Shown here piece after piece: positions 17,069-25,732 of a stretch of DNA of 34,288 bases. A program made the translations under genes and the position numbers. Source of the DNA: Bradyrhizobium australiense (GTDB lineage Bacteria; Pseudomonadota; Alphaproteobacteria; Rhizobiales; Xanthobacteraceae); contig NZ_JAAVLX010000019.1 of assembly GCF_013114825.1 (NCBI RefSeq), positions 1 to 34,288 of the forward strand. Reading direction: 5' to 3'. The notes under the pieces were generated by a model that did no database searches, was not told the DNA's origin, and saw only the letters and a list, made by a program, of their open reading frames with translations. Within the stretch, counting starts at the first letter, position 1. Each line of letters begins with the position of its first letter.

Positions 17069-18553
17069 ATGGCTGAAGACATGATCTCCTTGGGAGAGAA
17101 GCTGTCCCGCCGCGCCCAGGCGACGCCGGACGCCCCGGCGGTCAGTTGCGGCGAGACCACCCTCACCTGCGGCCAGTTGGAGGCGCGAGCCAACCGCGTC
17201 GCTCGCGCCCTGGAAGGGCTGGGCGTCAAGCTAGGCGACTTCGTCACCATCGGTCTGCCGAACGGCATCAATTTCATTGAGGCCTGCTGGGGCGTCTGGA
17301 AGCTGGGCGCGACACCGCAACCGGTATCCTTTCGACTGCCGAAAACCGAACTGCGCGCCATAGTCGACCTCGCTGCGCCGCCGGTGGTGATCGCATTGCC
17401 GGATATGGAGACTGACCGGCGGCGCGTCACGGTCGACGACCTCCTCGCGCTATCCGACGATGACCGGCCGGTTGGTTCGCGTGTGGCCCCGGTTTCGGGT
17501 GCTCTGACCTCCGGCGGGTCGACCGGGCGACCCAAGCTGGTCCTGTCTGGTTCGTGCGGTGTGACCCCCACTGAACTCGATGACGCGGGCGTCTGGCGCT
17601 TGGGCCCGGGCGACACGACGCTGATTCCTGCACCGCTCTATCATAGCGGGCCTTTCTGGTTCGCCTTGGAGGCGCTAATCCGCAACACTCATCTGGTACT
17701 GATGCCCCGCTTTGATGCGGAAGGCCTCCTGGCCGAGATCGCGCGATACAGGGCGACTTGGGTCTATATGGTACCCACCATGATGAGCCGGATCTGGCGA
17801 CTGCCGGAAGATGTGCGAGTCCGCTATGACCTCTCATCGCTACGGACGCTATGGCACTTGGCTGCGCCCTGCCCGCCGTGGCTCAAGGAGGCCTTCATCG
17901 AGTGGCTGGGTCCCGAAGTGATCATGGAGACGTATGGCGGAAGCGAAGGCATAGCTTGGACCACAATCACCGGAAGCGAATGGCTTCATCACCGCGGCTC
18001 AGTCGGCCGAGTGAAGGTGGGCGAAATGAAGGCCTTCGACACCAACGGAAACGTGCTGCCGCCGGGCCAGGTGGGCGAGATCTACATGCGCCGCCCCGAC
18101 CGGGCGCCGCCGTCATATCACTACCGCGGCGCCACGGCCCGGACGCTGGCGGGCGGTTGGGAAAGTCTCGGCGACGTCGGCTATTTCGACGCCGATGGCT
18201 ACCTCTACCTGGCCGATCGGCGCACAGACATGTTTCTGGTCGGCGGCGCTAACGTCTATCCGGCCGAGGTCGAGGCAGCAATCGACGAGCACCCACTGGT
18301 GATATCGAGCGCCGTGGTCGGCCTGCCACACGAGGACATGGGCTCGTCCATCCACGCGATCGTCCAGGCTCGCCCCGGACTGACCGACCAGGCGCTGCTA
18401 GCGCATTTGGCTGAGCGGCTGGTGACCTACAAGCTCCCGCGCACCATCGAGTTTGTCGCAGAGCCGCTTCGCAATGAGGCGGGCAAGGTGCGCCGGACAC
18501 AGTTGCGTGACGAGCGTATCGCTCGGATGAAGGCGAGCATGAGCCAAACGTAA
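17069..18553 (+). CDS. AMP-dependent acyl-CoA ligase (ANL superfamily)
   Basis: This 494-residue enzyme activates a carboxylic acid with ATP and CoA via an acyl-adenylate. The phosphate-binding loop LTSGGSTGRPK is at residues 146-156, and METYGGSEGIAWT is the A5-type motif. GDVGYFDADGYLYLADRRTD holds the A7/A8 hinge, and Lys473 in EAGKVRR is the adenylation lysine. The N-terminal third (SFRLPKTELRAIVDLAAPPV) resembles the bile-acid-CoA ligase/FadD17-like subgroup, but the substrate is unknown. It could supply CoA esters to the enoyl-CoA hydratase 65 bases downstream and to the pim enzymes. PimA-like pimeloyl-CoA ligase activity is a possibility I cannot confirm. All core motifs are present. 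Confidence 0.83.
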   Translation: MAEDMISLGEKLSRRAQATPDAPAVSCGETTLTCGQLEARANRVARALEGLGVKLGDFVTIGLPNGINFIEACWGVWKLGATPQPVSFRLPKTELRAIVDLAAPPVVIALPDMETDRRRVTVDDLLALSDDDRPVGSRVAPVSGALTSGGSTGRPKLVLSGSCGVTPTELDDAGVWRLGPGDTTLIPAPLYHSGPFWFALEALIRNTHLVLMPRFDAEGLLAEIARYRATWVYMVPTMMSRIWRLPEDVRVRYDLSSLRTLWHLAAPCPPWLKEAFIEWLGPEVIMETYGGSEGIAWTTITGSEWLHHRGSVGRVKVGEMKAFDTNGNVLPPGQVGEIYMRRPDRAPPSYHYRGATARTLAGGWESLGDVGYFDADGYLYLADRRTDMFLVGGANVYPAEVEAAIDEHPLVISSAVVGLPHEDMGSSIHAIVQARPGLTDQALLAHLAERLVTYKLPRTIEFVAEPLRNEAGKVRRTQLRDERIARMKASMSQT

Positions 18554-18618
18554 CCGGCGTCGGTTGTTTTGAAATGAGGGCAGCCATAGCGCCATAGGGA
18601 CTTTTCACGGAAAGCAAA

Positions 18619-19449
18619 ATGCCAGACAAAAACACGAACGGGAATTCGGCGAATTTTGTAAAGATCGAGAAAGGGCTCGGCCCGGAGGGGCGCATTGCGG
18701 TGGTGCGGTTCGACCGTGGCGATCGCATCAACGCGCTGTCTGATGGCGCAACTCGCGAGCTGACGAGAGCTGCTGAGAGTTTCGACGACGACACCAAAAC
18801 CTCAGTCGTGATCCTGACTGGCGCGAAGGCTTTCAGTGCGGGCGCCGATCTGAAAAGCGGTAAGGCCGATTCAGATGCAGCTATGGACTTGGCCGCGCTG
18901 CGTAGACAATTCCGGATCGGACCGCGGCTAACCCGCGCCTGGTACGAGATGGAACAGGTGACGATTGCCGCGATCGAAGGATTTTGCATCGGAGGCGCTG
19001 TCGCGCTTGCCGTCGCCCTCGACTTGCGGATCATGGCGAGCGACGCTCATGTCCGCGTACCTGAGATCGCGCTCGGTATGAATATGAGCTGGCAAACCAT
19101 CCCGCGCATGCTGCAGCTGATCGGTCCAGCGCGCACCAAGCAGGCGATCATCCTCGCCGACCAGCGGATCTCCGCGGCAGAGGCCTACGAGTGGGGGTTG
19201 GTGGAGCAGGTGACAGATCCCGGGGCGAGCTTTCAAGCGGCGATGGAACTCGCCGAGAAGGTTGCCGCCCAGCCGCCGCTCCCGGTCGCCATGACCAAGC
19301 ACACGGTCAATCGTCTATCCGGTGCGCTTGACGATCTCGCGAGCCACATGGAGCTTGATCAGTTGGCATTGACCTGCATGACCGAGGATTACAAGGAGGG
19401 GATTGCGGCTTTCCTCGAGAAGCGCAAGCCCCGTTTTAGAGCGCGCTGA
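18619..19449 (+). CDS. enoyl-CoA hydratase/isomerase family protein
   Basis: This 276-residue crotonase-fold protein starts at ATG 18619. The oxyanion-hole motif FSAGADLKSG and IEGFCIGGAVALAVALDLRI form the CoA-ester pocket. The second catalytic glutamate is kept as Glu149 in VPEIALGM. The position of the first catalytic glutamate (GGGCELA in classic hydratases) is occupied by Ala129 in GGAVALA. Hydratase activity is therefore uncertain; isomerase, dehydratase or other crotonase chemistry is possible. It follows the ligase by 65 bases and probably shares its transcript. A decayed duplicate lies at 10404-11098. Confidence 0.84.
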   Translation: MPDKNTNGNSANFVKIEKGLGPEGRIAVVRFDRGDRINALSDGATRELTRAAESFDDDTKTSVVILTGAKAFSAGADLKSGKADSDAAMDLAALRRQFRIGPRLTRAWYEMEQVTIAAIEGFCIGGAVALAVALDLRIMASDAHVRVPEIALGMNMSWQTIPRMLQLIGPARTKQAIILADQRISAAEAYEWGLVEQVTDPGASFQAAMELAEKVAAQPPLPVAMTKHTVNRLSGALDDLASHMELDQLALTCMTEDYKEGIAAFLEKRKPRFRAR

Positions 19450-19485
19450 GAGCAAACAGGGGCGCGCTTTGCGGACCTATCGAGG
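18750..19485 (+). repeat. segmental duplication, intact copy (enoyl-CoA hydratase region)
   Basis: From about 18750 (GAGCTGACGAGAGCTGCTGA) to about 19485 (GGACCTATC after the stop) this region corresponds in the same order and orientation to about 10420-11140. The intact copy is this one. The other copy lacks the 5' end of the gene and has several indels. Confidence 0.82.
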
Positions 19486-19589
19486 CGCAACTTGGTCGCT
19501 GTGGAAAGCCATCTCATTTGGCTCGCACCGCGCAACGCGACCGTCCTCAAGAGTGGACAGACCATCTTCCGGCAGCGCCGCGGCGCTCG

Positions 19590-19716
19590 CCTGGCAGACA
19601 TTTGGAAAGACAAAGGTGATTACCGGAGCTGGCGGTGGCCTCGGCGAGGCCTAAGCAAAATTATTCGCCAAGGAAGGCGTCCCGTCGTGCTGAATGAGCT
19701 CGGTGGGCAATCGGTA
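19590..19716 (+). pseudogene. short-chain dehydrogenase/reductase N-terminal stub
   Basis: The plus strand reads GKTKVITGAGGGLGEA, then a stop, AKLFAKEG, and after a frame change VVLNELGG. This is the Rossmann start of a short-chain dehydrogenase (TGxxxGxG motif intact) of the type found in 3-hydroxyacyl-CoA dehydrogenases. Nothing recognisable follows. It follows the hydratase gene by about 140 bases, so the ancestral operon probably had a dehydrogenase here. Confidence 0.6.
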
Positions 19717-20169
19717 GCCACCAGGGAATTTCTTGGAAGCATGCTATGCGGCTCGAGCGCCGGCGCAGATGTCATTTCTTGGCGCAACCCGTCGCTGTTT
19801 GTCACGCAGACGAAGCGCACCTCCAATCCGACAGCACCGAGCGTGCCCACGGAACGCACGTCGCTGTCTGAACTCCAGCTGATTGGCCTGCGTTCATGCC
19901 TTACTCTGACGGCTTGTTTGTCCGTCGGGGAATGCAGGCGCTATCGCAGTGAACAGTCCCGAGATATGCCGACTGCTGAAAATCCAATCGGACAGGTTGC
20001 AGCCTGCGAGCCGGCGAACGGGGATGGCGAGATAAAAGCTTCACGTTTAGCGATCGGGCGCAGAATTTGTGCTCCGCGACGGGCTATATCAGTCAATTTA
20101 GATCCCTAGCTCATACTATTTTATTGCGGCCTGGTTTGGCCCAGCCTTGGGACAAGCCAACCCATCGGC
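19717..20169. other. intergenic region, no recognisable gene
   Basis: About 450 bases. The open frame 19492-20109 crosses it but shows no family resemblance, and its first part is a shifted reading of the dehydrogenase stub. No clear promoter was seen before the CoA-transferase gene. Confidence 0.4.
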
Positions 20170-22722
20170 ATGCGTGACGACCCGTCAAACCCTTCGCGGG
20201 CAACCGGCAAAGTGATAGCAACGCGACGTTCAAACCTTCCTCTCTTCGGCGTCAAGGTCGTGGATTTCGGCCAGTACATTGCCGGCCCGGCGGTGGCGAT
20301 GATCCTCGCCGATCTTGGCGCCACCGTTGTGCATATCGACCCGCCATCCGGTCCCCTCTGGGACAGCCCGGCCAATGCCACCCTCAATCGAAACAAGCTG
20401 ATCGTTCCGATCGACTTGAAAACTGAAGAGGGCGTGTCACAGGCGCAGACTCTAATTGGGGAAGCGGATATCGTAGTCGAGAATTTCCGCCCGGAGGTGC
20501 TGAGTGCGCTCGGAATCGATTTCACGGCCCTGCGCCGGCTGCGGCCGGACTTGATCACCGTGTCCATTCCGGGCTTTGCTTCCAACGATCAACTCCGTCG
20601 CGAGTGGCGCGCCTTCGAGGCCGTGATCGCGGCATCATCGGGGGTATTTACTGCTACGTCGCTGAACCGTGTTTTGGCGGGCGTAAATCCGTCTTTCTCG
20701 CCGCTGCCTCTGGCATCCGCCCACGGCACGATGTTAGCGGTATCGGCCACGGTGCTGGCTCTTCAGGCGCGGGAGCGCACCGGGATTGGCGACCACATCG
20801 AAGTGCCTCTTGCATGCGCACTCATGGAAGGCCTCGCCTACAACTCGATCAGCATAGACGACTGTCCTGTTCGCTACAAATCGCAACGTGAGCGTGAGAT
20901 CGAGCGTCGGCGTGAAGCAGGCTTGCAGATGGATCTCTCCTACGAGTCCGCGCAGGAACTGCTCGATCCATTTTGCCGCAATTACAAGTGCAAAGACGGG
21001 CGCATGTTCTATCTCCTCTGTTCGGGCCACAAGCTGCATTCCAAGCGCTGCTTACAGGTTCTGGGACTCTATGACGAACTCGTGGCCGAGGGGCTTGCAC
21101 AGGACGCCGATGTTTATATTCCTGTCAGCGAATGGCGATCCGAGGTCTCACTGGGTGCCTATCTGCCGAAAAACTGGGCCGACAAGATCGCCCAAAGGAT
21201 GAAGACCGTCTTCCTGACCCGAACTGCAAAGGAGTGGGAGCGCATCTTCGGTGAAAGCCGGATCCCCGCTGCGCCGCAGCGTTGGTTGCAGGAATGGATC
21301 AGCGATCATCATGCAAAATGCGCAGGTCTGATGATCGAGGTCGATGATCCCGTGTATGGAAGGATGATCCAGCCAGGACCAGTGGCTTGGCTGGAGGAAA
21401 GCGGCGAAGCGCCGCTGAACCCGGCGCCGCGGAAATGGGTTTCCTTCGACCAAGCAGTCGCCGTGCTCTCGGCGATCCCTGCTAGGCAGCCGGCGGTCCG
21501 GCCTGCCGAGACATCGGTGGGATGGCTTGACGGCGTACGGGTTCTCGATCTTTGCAATGTCGTTGCTGGCCCGCATTCGACATACTATCTCGCGCGTTTC
21601 GGAGCGGAGGTGATCAAGATCGACCCAGCGAGCCCGCTTTACGACCCTTCTGTCGCGGTGATATTCGGTATGATCCATATGCGCGGCAAGCGTTCGGTTC
21701 TGGTGGATATCGGCTCATCCGGCGGCCGGGAGGTGTTCGAGAGGCTGGTGAAGTCGGTTGATGTCGTGGTCTGGAATGCGCCTGATCGGCAGGTCAAGCT
21801 CATGGGGCTCGACTTAGAAGGCCTGAAAGCGCTCAATCAGGACGCGATCTTCTGCCAGCTCGATTGCTTCGGCGGCGTCCGTCGCGGCCCACGCAGTGAT
21901 TATCTCGGTTATGAAAACAACGTCCAGGCGGCAACTGGCATCATGCTAAGATTCGGTGGTTCCGCCGATACGCCCGAGGAGCACGTGCCCATCGGGACGA
22001 TCGACGTGATGGGCGGGTTCGGCGCAGCTCTCGGGGTTGCTGTCGCGCTCTATCAGAAGGTCAGGACCGGCCACGCAGGGCGGGCCAGGACGTCGCTGTC
22101 GGCACTCTCCTGCCTAGTGCAGATGCCATTCTGTTACGATTATGAAGGGCGCAGACAATTCGACGAGCCGGCCGGGCCCGATGCCAAAGGCTATGATGCT
22201 CTGACCCGCCTTTATCAGACGGCTTCAGGCCGAAGCCTTCTGCTCAGCGCCTTAGAAGGTGATCTGCCTCGCCTTGCCCAGGTCGAGGGCCTTGAAGGAC
22301 TTGCTGGTGTGCCGAAGGTGGACCGGGCATCCTTCCTTGCCAAGGCGATCGCGAAGATTTCCGCTGAGCAATGGTTGTCGAGATTTAATGCAGCCGATAT
22401 CGGGGCCGCGATCTGCGAGGATATCGCGGCCATCCGATCAGCAAGTTCGAGGCCTGCGGATGGTACTCTGGGGACCGAACAGGGCAGCTACTCCTTCTCA
22501 ACATGTCGTGACCATCCCAGTGGACGTGCCGTAACGCAGGTTGATCCCTACGCGATCCGCTTGGCGGTCGGAAAGATCTATGCGCTGGATGCCGCAAAAA
22601 AGTACGGCGCCTCGACGCGGCAGGTTCTGCGGTGGTTGCAATACTCCGAAGCCGAAATAGACAGGTTGCTCGCGGCGGGCGCTATAAGCGAAAGCTGGAG
22701 TCGCGAGTATTTGCCTACTTGA
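20170..22722 (+). CDS. tandem two-domain CaiB/BaiF (class III) CoA-transferase
   Basis: This 850-residue protein is made of two family III CoA-transferase domains. Domain 1 (about 25-430) starts LFGVKVVDFGQYIAGPAVAM and has VVENFRPEVLSALGIDF. Domain 2 (about 452-850) starts LDGVRVLDLCNVVAGPHSTY. The catalytic aspartate that forms the acyl anhydride is present in domain 2 (Asp612, in PIGTIDVMGG). The equivalent position in domain 1 (LPLASAHG) is Ser183, so only domain 2 should be active. Tandem proteins of this size include the DMSP CoA-transferase/lyase DddD, whose catalytic aspartate, as I recall, also sits in the second domain near residue 600. Most other family members are single-domain. 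The substrate is open: a betaine, carnitine or DMSP-like compound is suggested by nearby thioesterase remnants. ATG 20170 gives a 24-residue leader. Expression signals are not obvious. Confidence 0.8.
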   Translation: MRDDPSNPSRATGKVIATRRSNLPLFGVKVVDFGQYIAGPAVAMILADLGATVVHIDPPSGPLWDSPANATLNRNKLIVPIDLKTEEGVSQAQTLIGEADIVVENFRPEVLSALGIDFTALRRLRPDLITVSIPGFASNDQLRREWRAFEAVIAASSGVFTATSLNRVLAGVNPSFSPLPLASAHGTMLAVSATVLALQARERTGIGDHIEVPLACALMEGLAYNSISIDDCPVRYKSQREREIERRREAGLQMDLSYESAQELLDPFCRNYKCKDGRMFYLLCSGHKLHSKRCLQVLGLYDELVAEGLAQDADVYIPVSEWRSEVSLGAYLPKNWADKIAQRMKTVFLTRTAKEWERIFGESRIPAAPQRWLQEWISDHHAKCAGLMIEVDDPVYGRMIQPGPVAWLEESGEAPLNPAPRKWVSFDQAVAVLSAIPARQPAVRPAETSVGWLDGVRVLDLCNVVAGPHSTYYLARFGAEVIKIDPASPLYDPSVAVIFGMIHMRGKRSVLVDIGSSGGREVFERLVKSVDVVVWNAPDRQVKLMGLDLEGLKALNQDAIFCQLDCFGGVRRGPRSDYLGYENNVQAATGIMLRFGGSADTPEEHVPIGTIDVMGGFGAALGVAVALYQKVRTGHAGRARTSLSALSCLVQMPFCYDYEGRRQFDEPAGPDAKGYDALTRLYQTASGRSLLLSALEGDLPRLAQVEGLEGLAGVPKVDRASFLAKAIAKISAEQWLSRFNAADIGAAICEDIAAIRSASSRPADGTLGTEQGSYSFSTCRDHPSGRAVTQVDPYAIRLAVGKIYALDAAKKYGASTRQVLRWLQYSEAEIDRLLAAGAISESWSREYLPT

Positions 22723-22837
22723 GAGGGCATTTCAAACACGTTTTGGGCCATAAGCGCAGTCATCATCTCTTCCACAGCACGGTTTTGATTAAGCATACGA
22801 TCAGGCGACTTCCATTTTGCTTGGCCCCTTGTACGAG

Positions 22838-22970
22838 CTCACGCGCGAGGGGGGAGGGGCCGGCGGCTACGGGCGAGCAGATGCTAGTTCACGTCGACGC
22901 AGGCGAACACGATGACCGCAAAGCAGGCGAGTAGAGCGTGGCGAAGAAGCTCTCGGCGTAGTCTGACGGT
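22838..22970 (+). pseudogene. second betainyl-CoA thioesterase scrap
   Basis: The plus strand reads RARGEGPAATGEQMLVHVDA before diverging and stopping at about 22934. This matches the ATGEQMLLHVD motif near the C-terminus of the thioesterase domain seen at the left edge, and DNA similarity to about 395-440 is visible. Only some 30-40 residues remain. It shows that this thioesterase was once present twice or was split by rearrangement. Confidence 0.5.
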
Positions 22971-23223
22971 TCCCGCGACGAGGCCGCGTGAGCTTATCGC
23001 ACTCGCTCGTGGTGACAGCTGTCGTGGCGCATGCCGGAGCCGCGATCGGGTTGTGCCACCCAAGTGCAGATCGTTTGCGCGGTTGGTTCGCTTGGGTGCC
23101 GCATTGGCCCGACGCCGGCGTGGTACAGGTGCACGGATCTCAAGATGAACACCACCCTTTCGGACGCTTCGACCGACAACTCAACCGGCTATGGGTTTCT
23201 CATTCAACCAATGAGGAAGCCTG
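22971..23223. other. intergenic, no gene recognised
   Basis: About 250 bases between the thioesterase scrap and the IS21 remnant. Open frames crossing this stretch show no family resemblance. Confidence 0.3.
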
Positions 23224-23409
23224 ATGCTTACCCAGCGAGTGCGCCGGATCAGAGAAGTTCTACGTCCGAGGCAGCAGGCCTGACCGAGCGGGTCATTGCG
23301 CGGATGTTGGGGGTGAGCAATGGCGTCGTGAACGGTTATGTGCGGCGCGCACGCCTTGCGGGCCTGACCTGGCCGCTGCCGGAGGACATGGGCGACGACG
23401 AAGGGCTAG

Positions 23410-24253
23410 GTGGTGTGGACACTTATCGCAGCCATAGGACGATGGCAGCGAGAGTGACGACGGCGCGGTAATTTCGGGCGGTTTTTTCGAAGCGGGTTGC
23501 GACGCGGCGGAACTGCTTGAGCTTGGAGAAGCAGCATTCGACGAGATGGCGCTGGGCATAGAGATGCTTGTCGAGCGGATATTTGAGCGCGCGTGACGGG
23601 TTGTTGGGGATGACGGCGAGCGCGCCTTTGGCAGCGATGGCTTGGCGCAAGTGATCGGCGTCATAGGCCGTATTGGCCATGACGACCTCGGCAGGTAATC
23701 CCTCGATCAATGCGGCGGCTTGCGGTGCATCGCCCTTCTGACCTGCGGTGAGGGTGAACCGCACGGGACATCCCAGGCCGCGAACGGCCAGATGTATCTT
23801 GGTGCTTAGGCCGCCGCGCGAGCGGCCAAGCGCCTGATCTTCAGACCCCCTCTTTTCGCCCCGGCAGCGTGCTGATGGGCTCATACGATAGTGGAATCGA
23901 CGATCAGATATTCGAAGTCCGGATCATCGGACATCGCCTTGAAGATCCGCCACCAAACACCTTGATGCTCAATCGACTGAAGCGCCGGAACACGCTGTTC
24001 CAATCCCCGAACGCTTCGGGAAGGTCACGCCAAGGAGAGCCCGTACGCACGATCCAAAGCACACCTTCCACGAACATCCGGTTGTCGCGGCCGGTCGAAC
24101 CCTTCTGGTCGGGGCGGCCCATGATCAGAGGCGCCATCCGCTCCCATGCCGCGTCGCTCAAAACCAACCGGTCCATCACACCCAAGACTGCCTCCCAAAA
24201 GCAGTCTTGAATCTGATTTGCTCCTAAAAGGGAATCCTTAGAGTCCACACCAC
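23410..24253 (-). mobile_element. IS5-family (IS427-like) insertion sequence
   Basis: The element is about 844 bp, bounded by the perfect inverted repeat GTGGTGTGGAC (23410-23420; complement 24243-24253) and flanked on both sides by CTAG (23406-23409 and 24254-24257). The flanking tetranucleotides could be the target duplication or part of longer ends. It sits inside the istA fragment, so it inserted later than the IS21 element. Confidence 0.87.
23423..24176 (-). pseudogene. IS5-family transposase, frameshifted with in-frame stop
   Basis: On the minus strand it starts MDRLVLSDAAWERMAPLI and GRPDQKGSTGRDNRMFVEGV with WIVRTGSPWRDLP. It shifts frame near 23970 into GVWWRIFKAMSDDPDFEYLI and VDSTIV, where a TGA interrupts before AHQHAAGAKRG. 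It then continues SEDQALGRSRGGLSTKIHLA to AVVTLAAIVLWLR. The DDE aspartates in VDSTIV and in MANTAYDADHLR and the C-terminal E region are recognisable. This family is often expressed through a programmed frameshift, but the additional stop suggests inactivity. Confidence 0.85.
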
Positions 24254-24423
24254 CTAGAGCTGTTGCTATCCCGGCGCCCACGGCAACGTCGCAAAGCGAC
24301 CGGCGACCGGCACCCGATTGGGTTTATGTCGAGAAAGAATTGCGCCACCGCAACGTGACACGCCTGCTGTTGTAGGAAAAGTATCGCGCCGCCAATCCCG
24401 ACGGCTTTGGCTGTACCTGCTTT

Positions 24424-24620
24424 TGTATGATCCCATCCTTGGCCACGCCATTCTGGATCTCCTCGTTCACAACGCTCACCGCCTTCAACTCACCGGAGAA
24501 AGCATGCGAAGACAAAACGCCCGCAATCAAAGTCTTGACGCAAATCCAAACGCCTCACCCTGTCGCTCAAAGCGGCCGCTCATGACCGTGCGAAAACAAC
24601 TGCTCTCCATCGCGTGAAAT
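24424..24620 (+). pseudogene. IS21-family istB ATPase, C-terminal remnant
   Basis: The plus strand reads DPILGHAILDLLVHNAHRLQ and LTGESMRRQNA, the usual C-terminal end of IstB transposition helper ATPases. The frame closes at TGA about 24615. It directly follows the istA fragment, so most of istA and istB has been deleted from this element. Confidence 0.75.
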
Positions 24621-25732
24621 CGCCGCTCACTATCACTGAGATGCGCAGGCCATTGACCGATAGCCGATAAGAACCAACCAGTTCCCCGTGAACCAATTGA
24701 TGCTGAAGGCGTGATCTCGGCCATTCAGTCGTAAGGACCTAGAAGCGAGGCTCTACACTCTGAACGGGTCTTGCATGGGGTGGACGACCCGAGCGCGCCG
24801 CGTTTGATGCACAGTACTGCGTTCGGATTGCAACGCGCCTCGGAATCATAGTCCTTGAACGGGAATCATAGTCCTTCAGAATGAAGTGTTCCGCAGTCCT
24901 TCTGGAATAGCACCAACGCTGCCCTGATTGAGGTGACAGCCAGCTGCTATGCTCCCCTTGCGAAGTTTCAGCGTTGTCGGCCACCACATATGGAATGTTA
25001 GATCATTCGATGAATACGGTCGACTTGATTCTTCGGCGACCGGCGCATATTGAACGAGTTTGCTGGTCGGTAACGATCCCGCGCGTCCGATCCGGGCGCT
25101 CTGTCCACCTCGCTCGTTGCGGCTGGCGAAGTTCCGTCGTTCGCGAATCATCCGGCCTCTTGCAGCAGCTTATCGGGGGAGAGCGCGGCTTGATTATGAG
25201 CGCTGCTTCGGTTCTTGCCTGCGATTATATGCGTCGGGACCGCGCAATCTGAGGCAGGGCAATATTATCTCGAAGGGCATTCTTCGGACCGACCATGCGA
25301 TCTTCGCGGCAAAGATCGGCCCCGATGGCGTCGCCATCCCAAATCTCGGCGCAACCTAGATAGCGCCGTGCCGCCGATCGGAAAATAGATCACTGTTAAT
25401 TGGGGATCGCGGCGTCAGCGAGGTAACGATATCCTCAAGCTCCTTGCAATCGGGCCAAGGCCGTCATGATTGGCCAAAGCCTCACCGGAGCCTAGCCTAG
25501 TAGTCCGGTTCTGCCGAGTGATCAGGGCTTTTGACGCGCGAACTTGACATTGCAATAGTGAGGAGCGGGTGCAAGTAGATACGATGAATTGAACAAGCGC
25601 CTGCTCGGGATACCTGGTCGCGTCGGTTGATTGCGAACTCGCGATGCTAAACTCCGGCCTGGCAGCGCATTAGCCTGCCGCACGAGCCGCAACAATCCCA
25701 AGCTGCCATCTGGTGTGCGTTCCCTTTTGAGA
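24621..25732. other. 1.1-kb stretch without recognisable genes
   Basis: Open frames here are short and unlike any family I know. One (25060-25359) ends TDHAIFAAKIGPDGVAIPNL, which looks protein-like but unidentified. A short tandem repeat occurs at 24842-24878. Copy B of the segmental duplication begins at about 25733. Confidence 0.45.
24842..24878. repeat. two-copy tandem repeat, 20-base period
   Basis: GGAATCATAGTCCTT occurs at 24842-24856 and again at 24862-24876, separated by five bases. Its role is unknown. Confidence 0.7.

Larger units (their letters stand above)
23224..24433 (+). pseudogene. IS21-family istA transposase fragment, split by an IS5 element
   Basis: The first part starts at ATG 23224 (MLTQRVRRIREVLR). 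It changes frame near 23265 and continues AAGLTERVIARMLGVSNGVV and ARLAGLTWPLPEDMGDDEGL up to CTAG 23406-23409. The reading resumes after the inserted element at 24258 with PDWVYVEKELRHRNVTRLLL, then a stop and EKYRAANPDGFG. This is the N-terminal helix-turn-helix and linker of IstA. The catalytic core is absent because the sequence then passes into the end of istB. Confidence 0.8.

Noticed and set aside
16867..17616. 249-codon minus-strand open frame reaching into the intergenic region
   Set aside because: Most of it is antisense to the acyl-CoA ligase, it is rich in Ser/Arg/Pro, and no family is recognised.
20170..22722. Naming the tandem CoA-transferase dddD
   Set aside because: Layout and length fit, but none of the usual ddd neighbours (BCCT transporter, alcohol and aldehyde dehydrogenases) is present, and sequence identity cannot be measured here.
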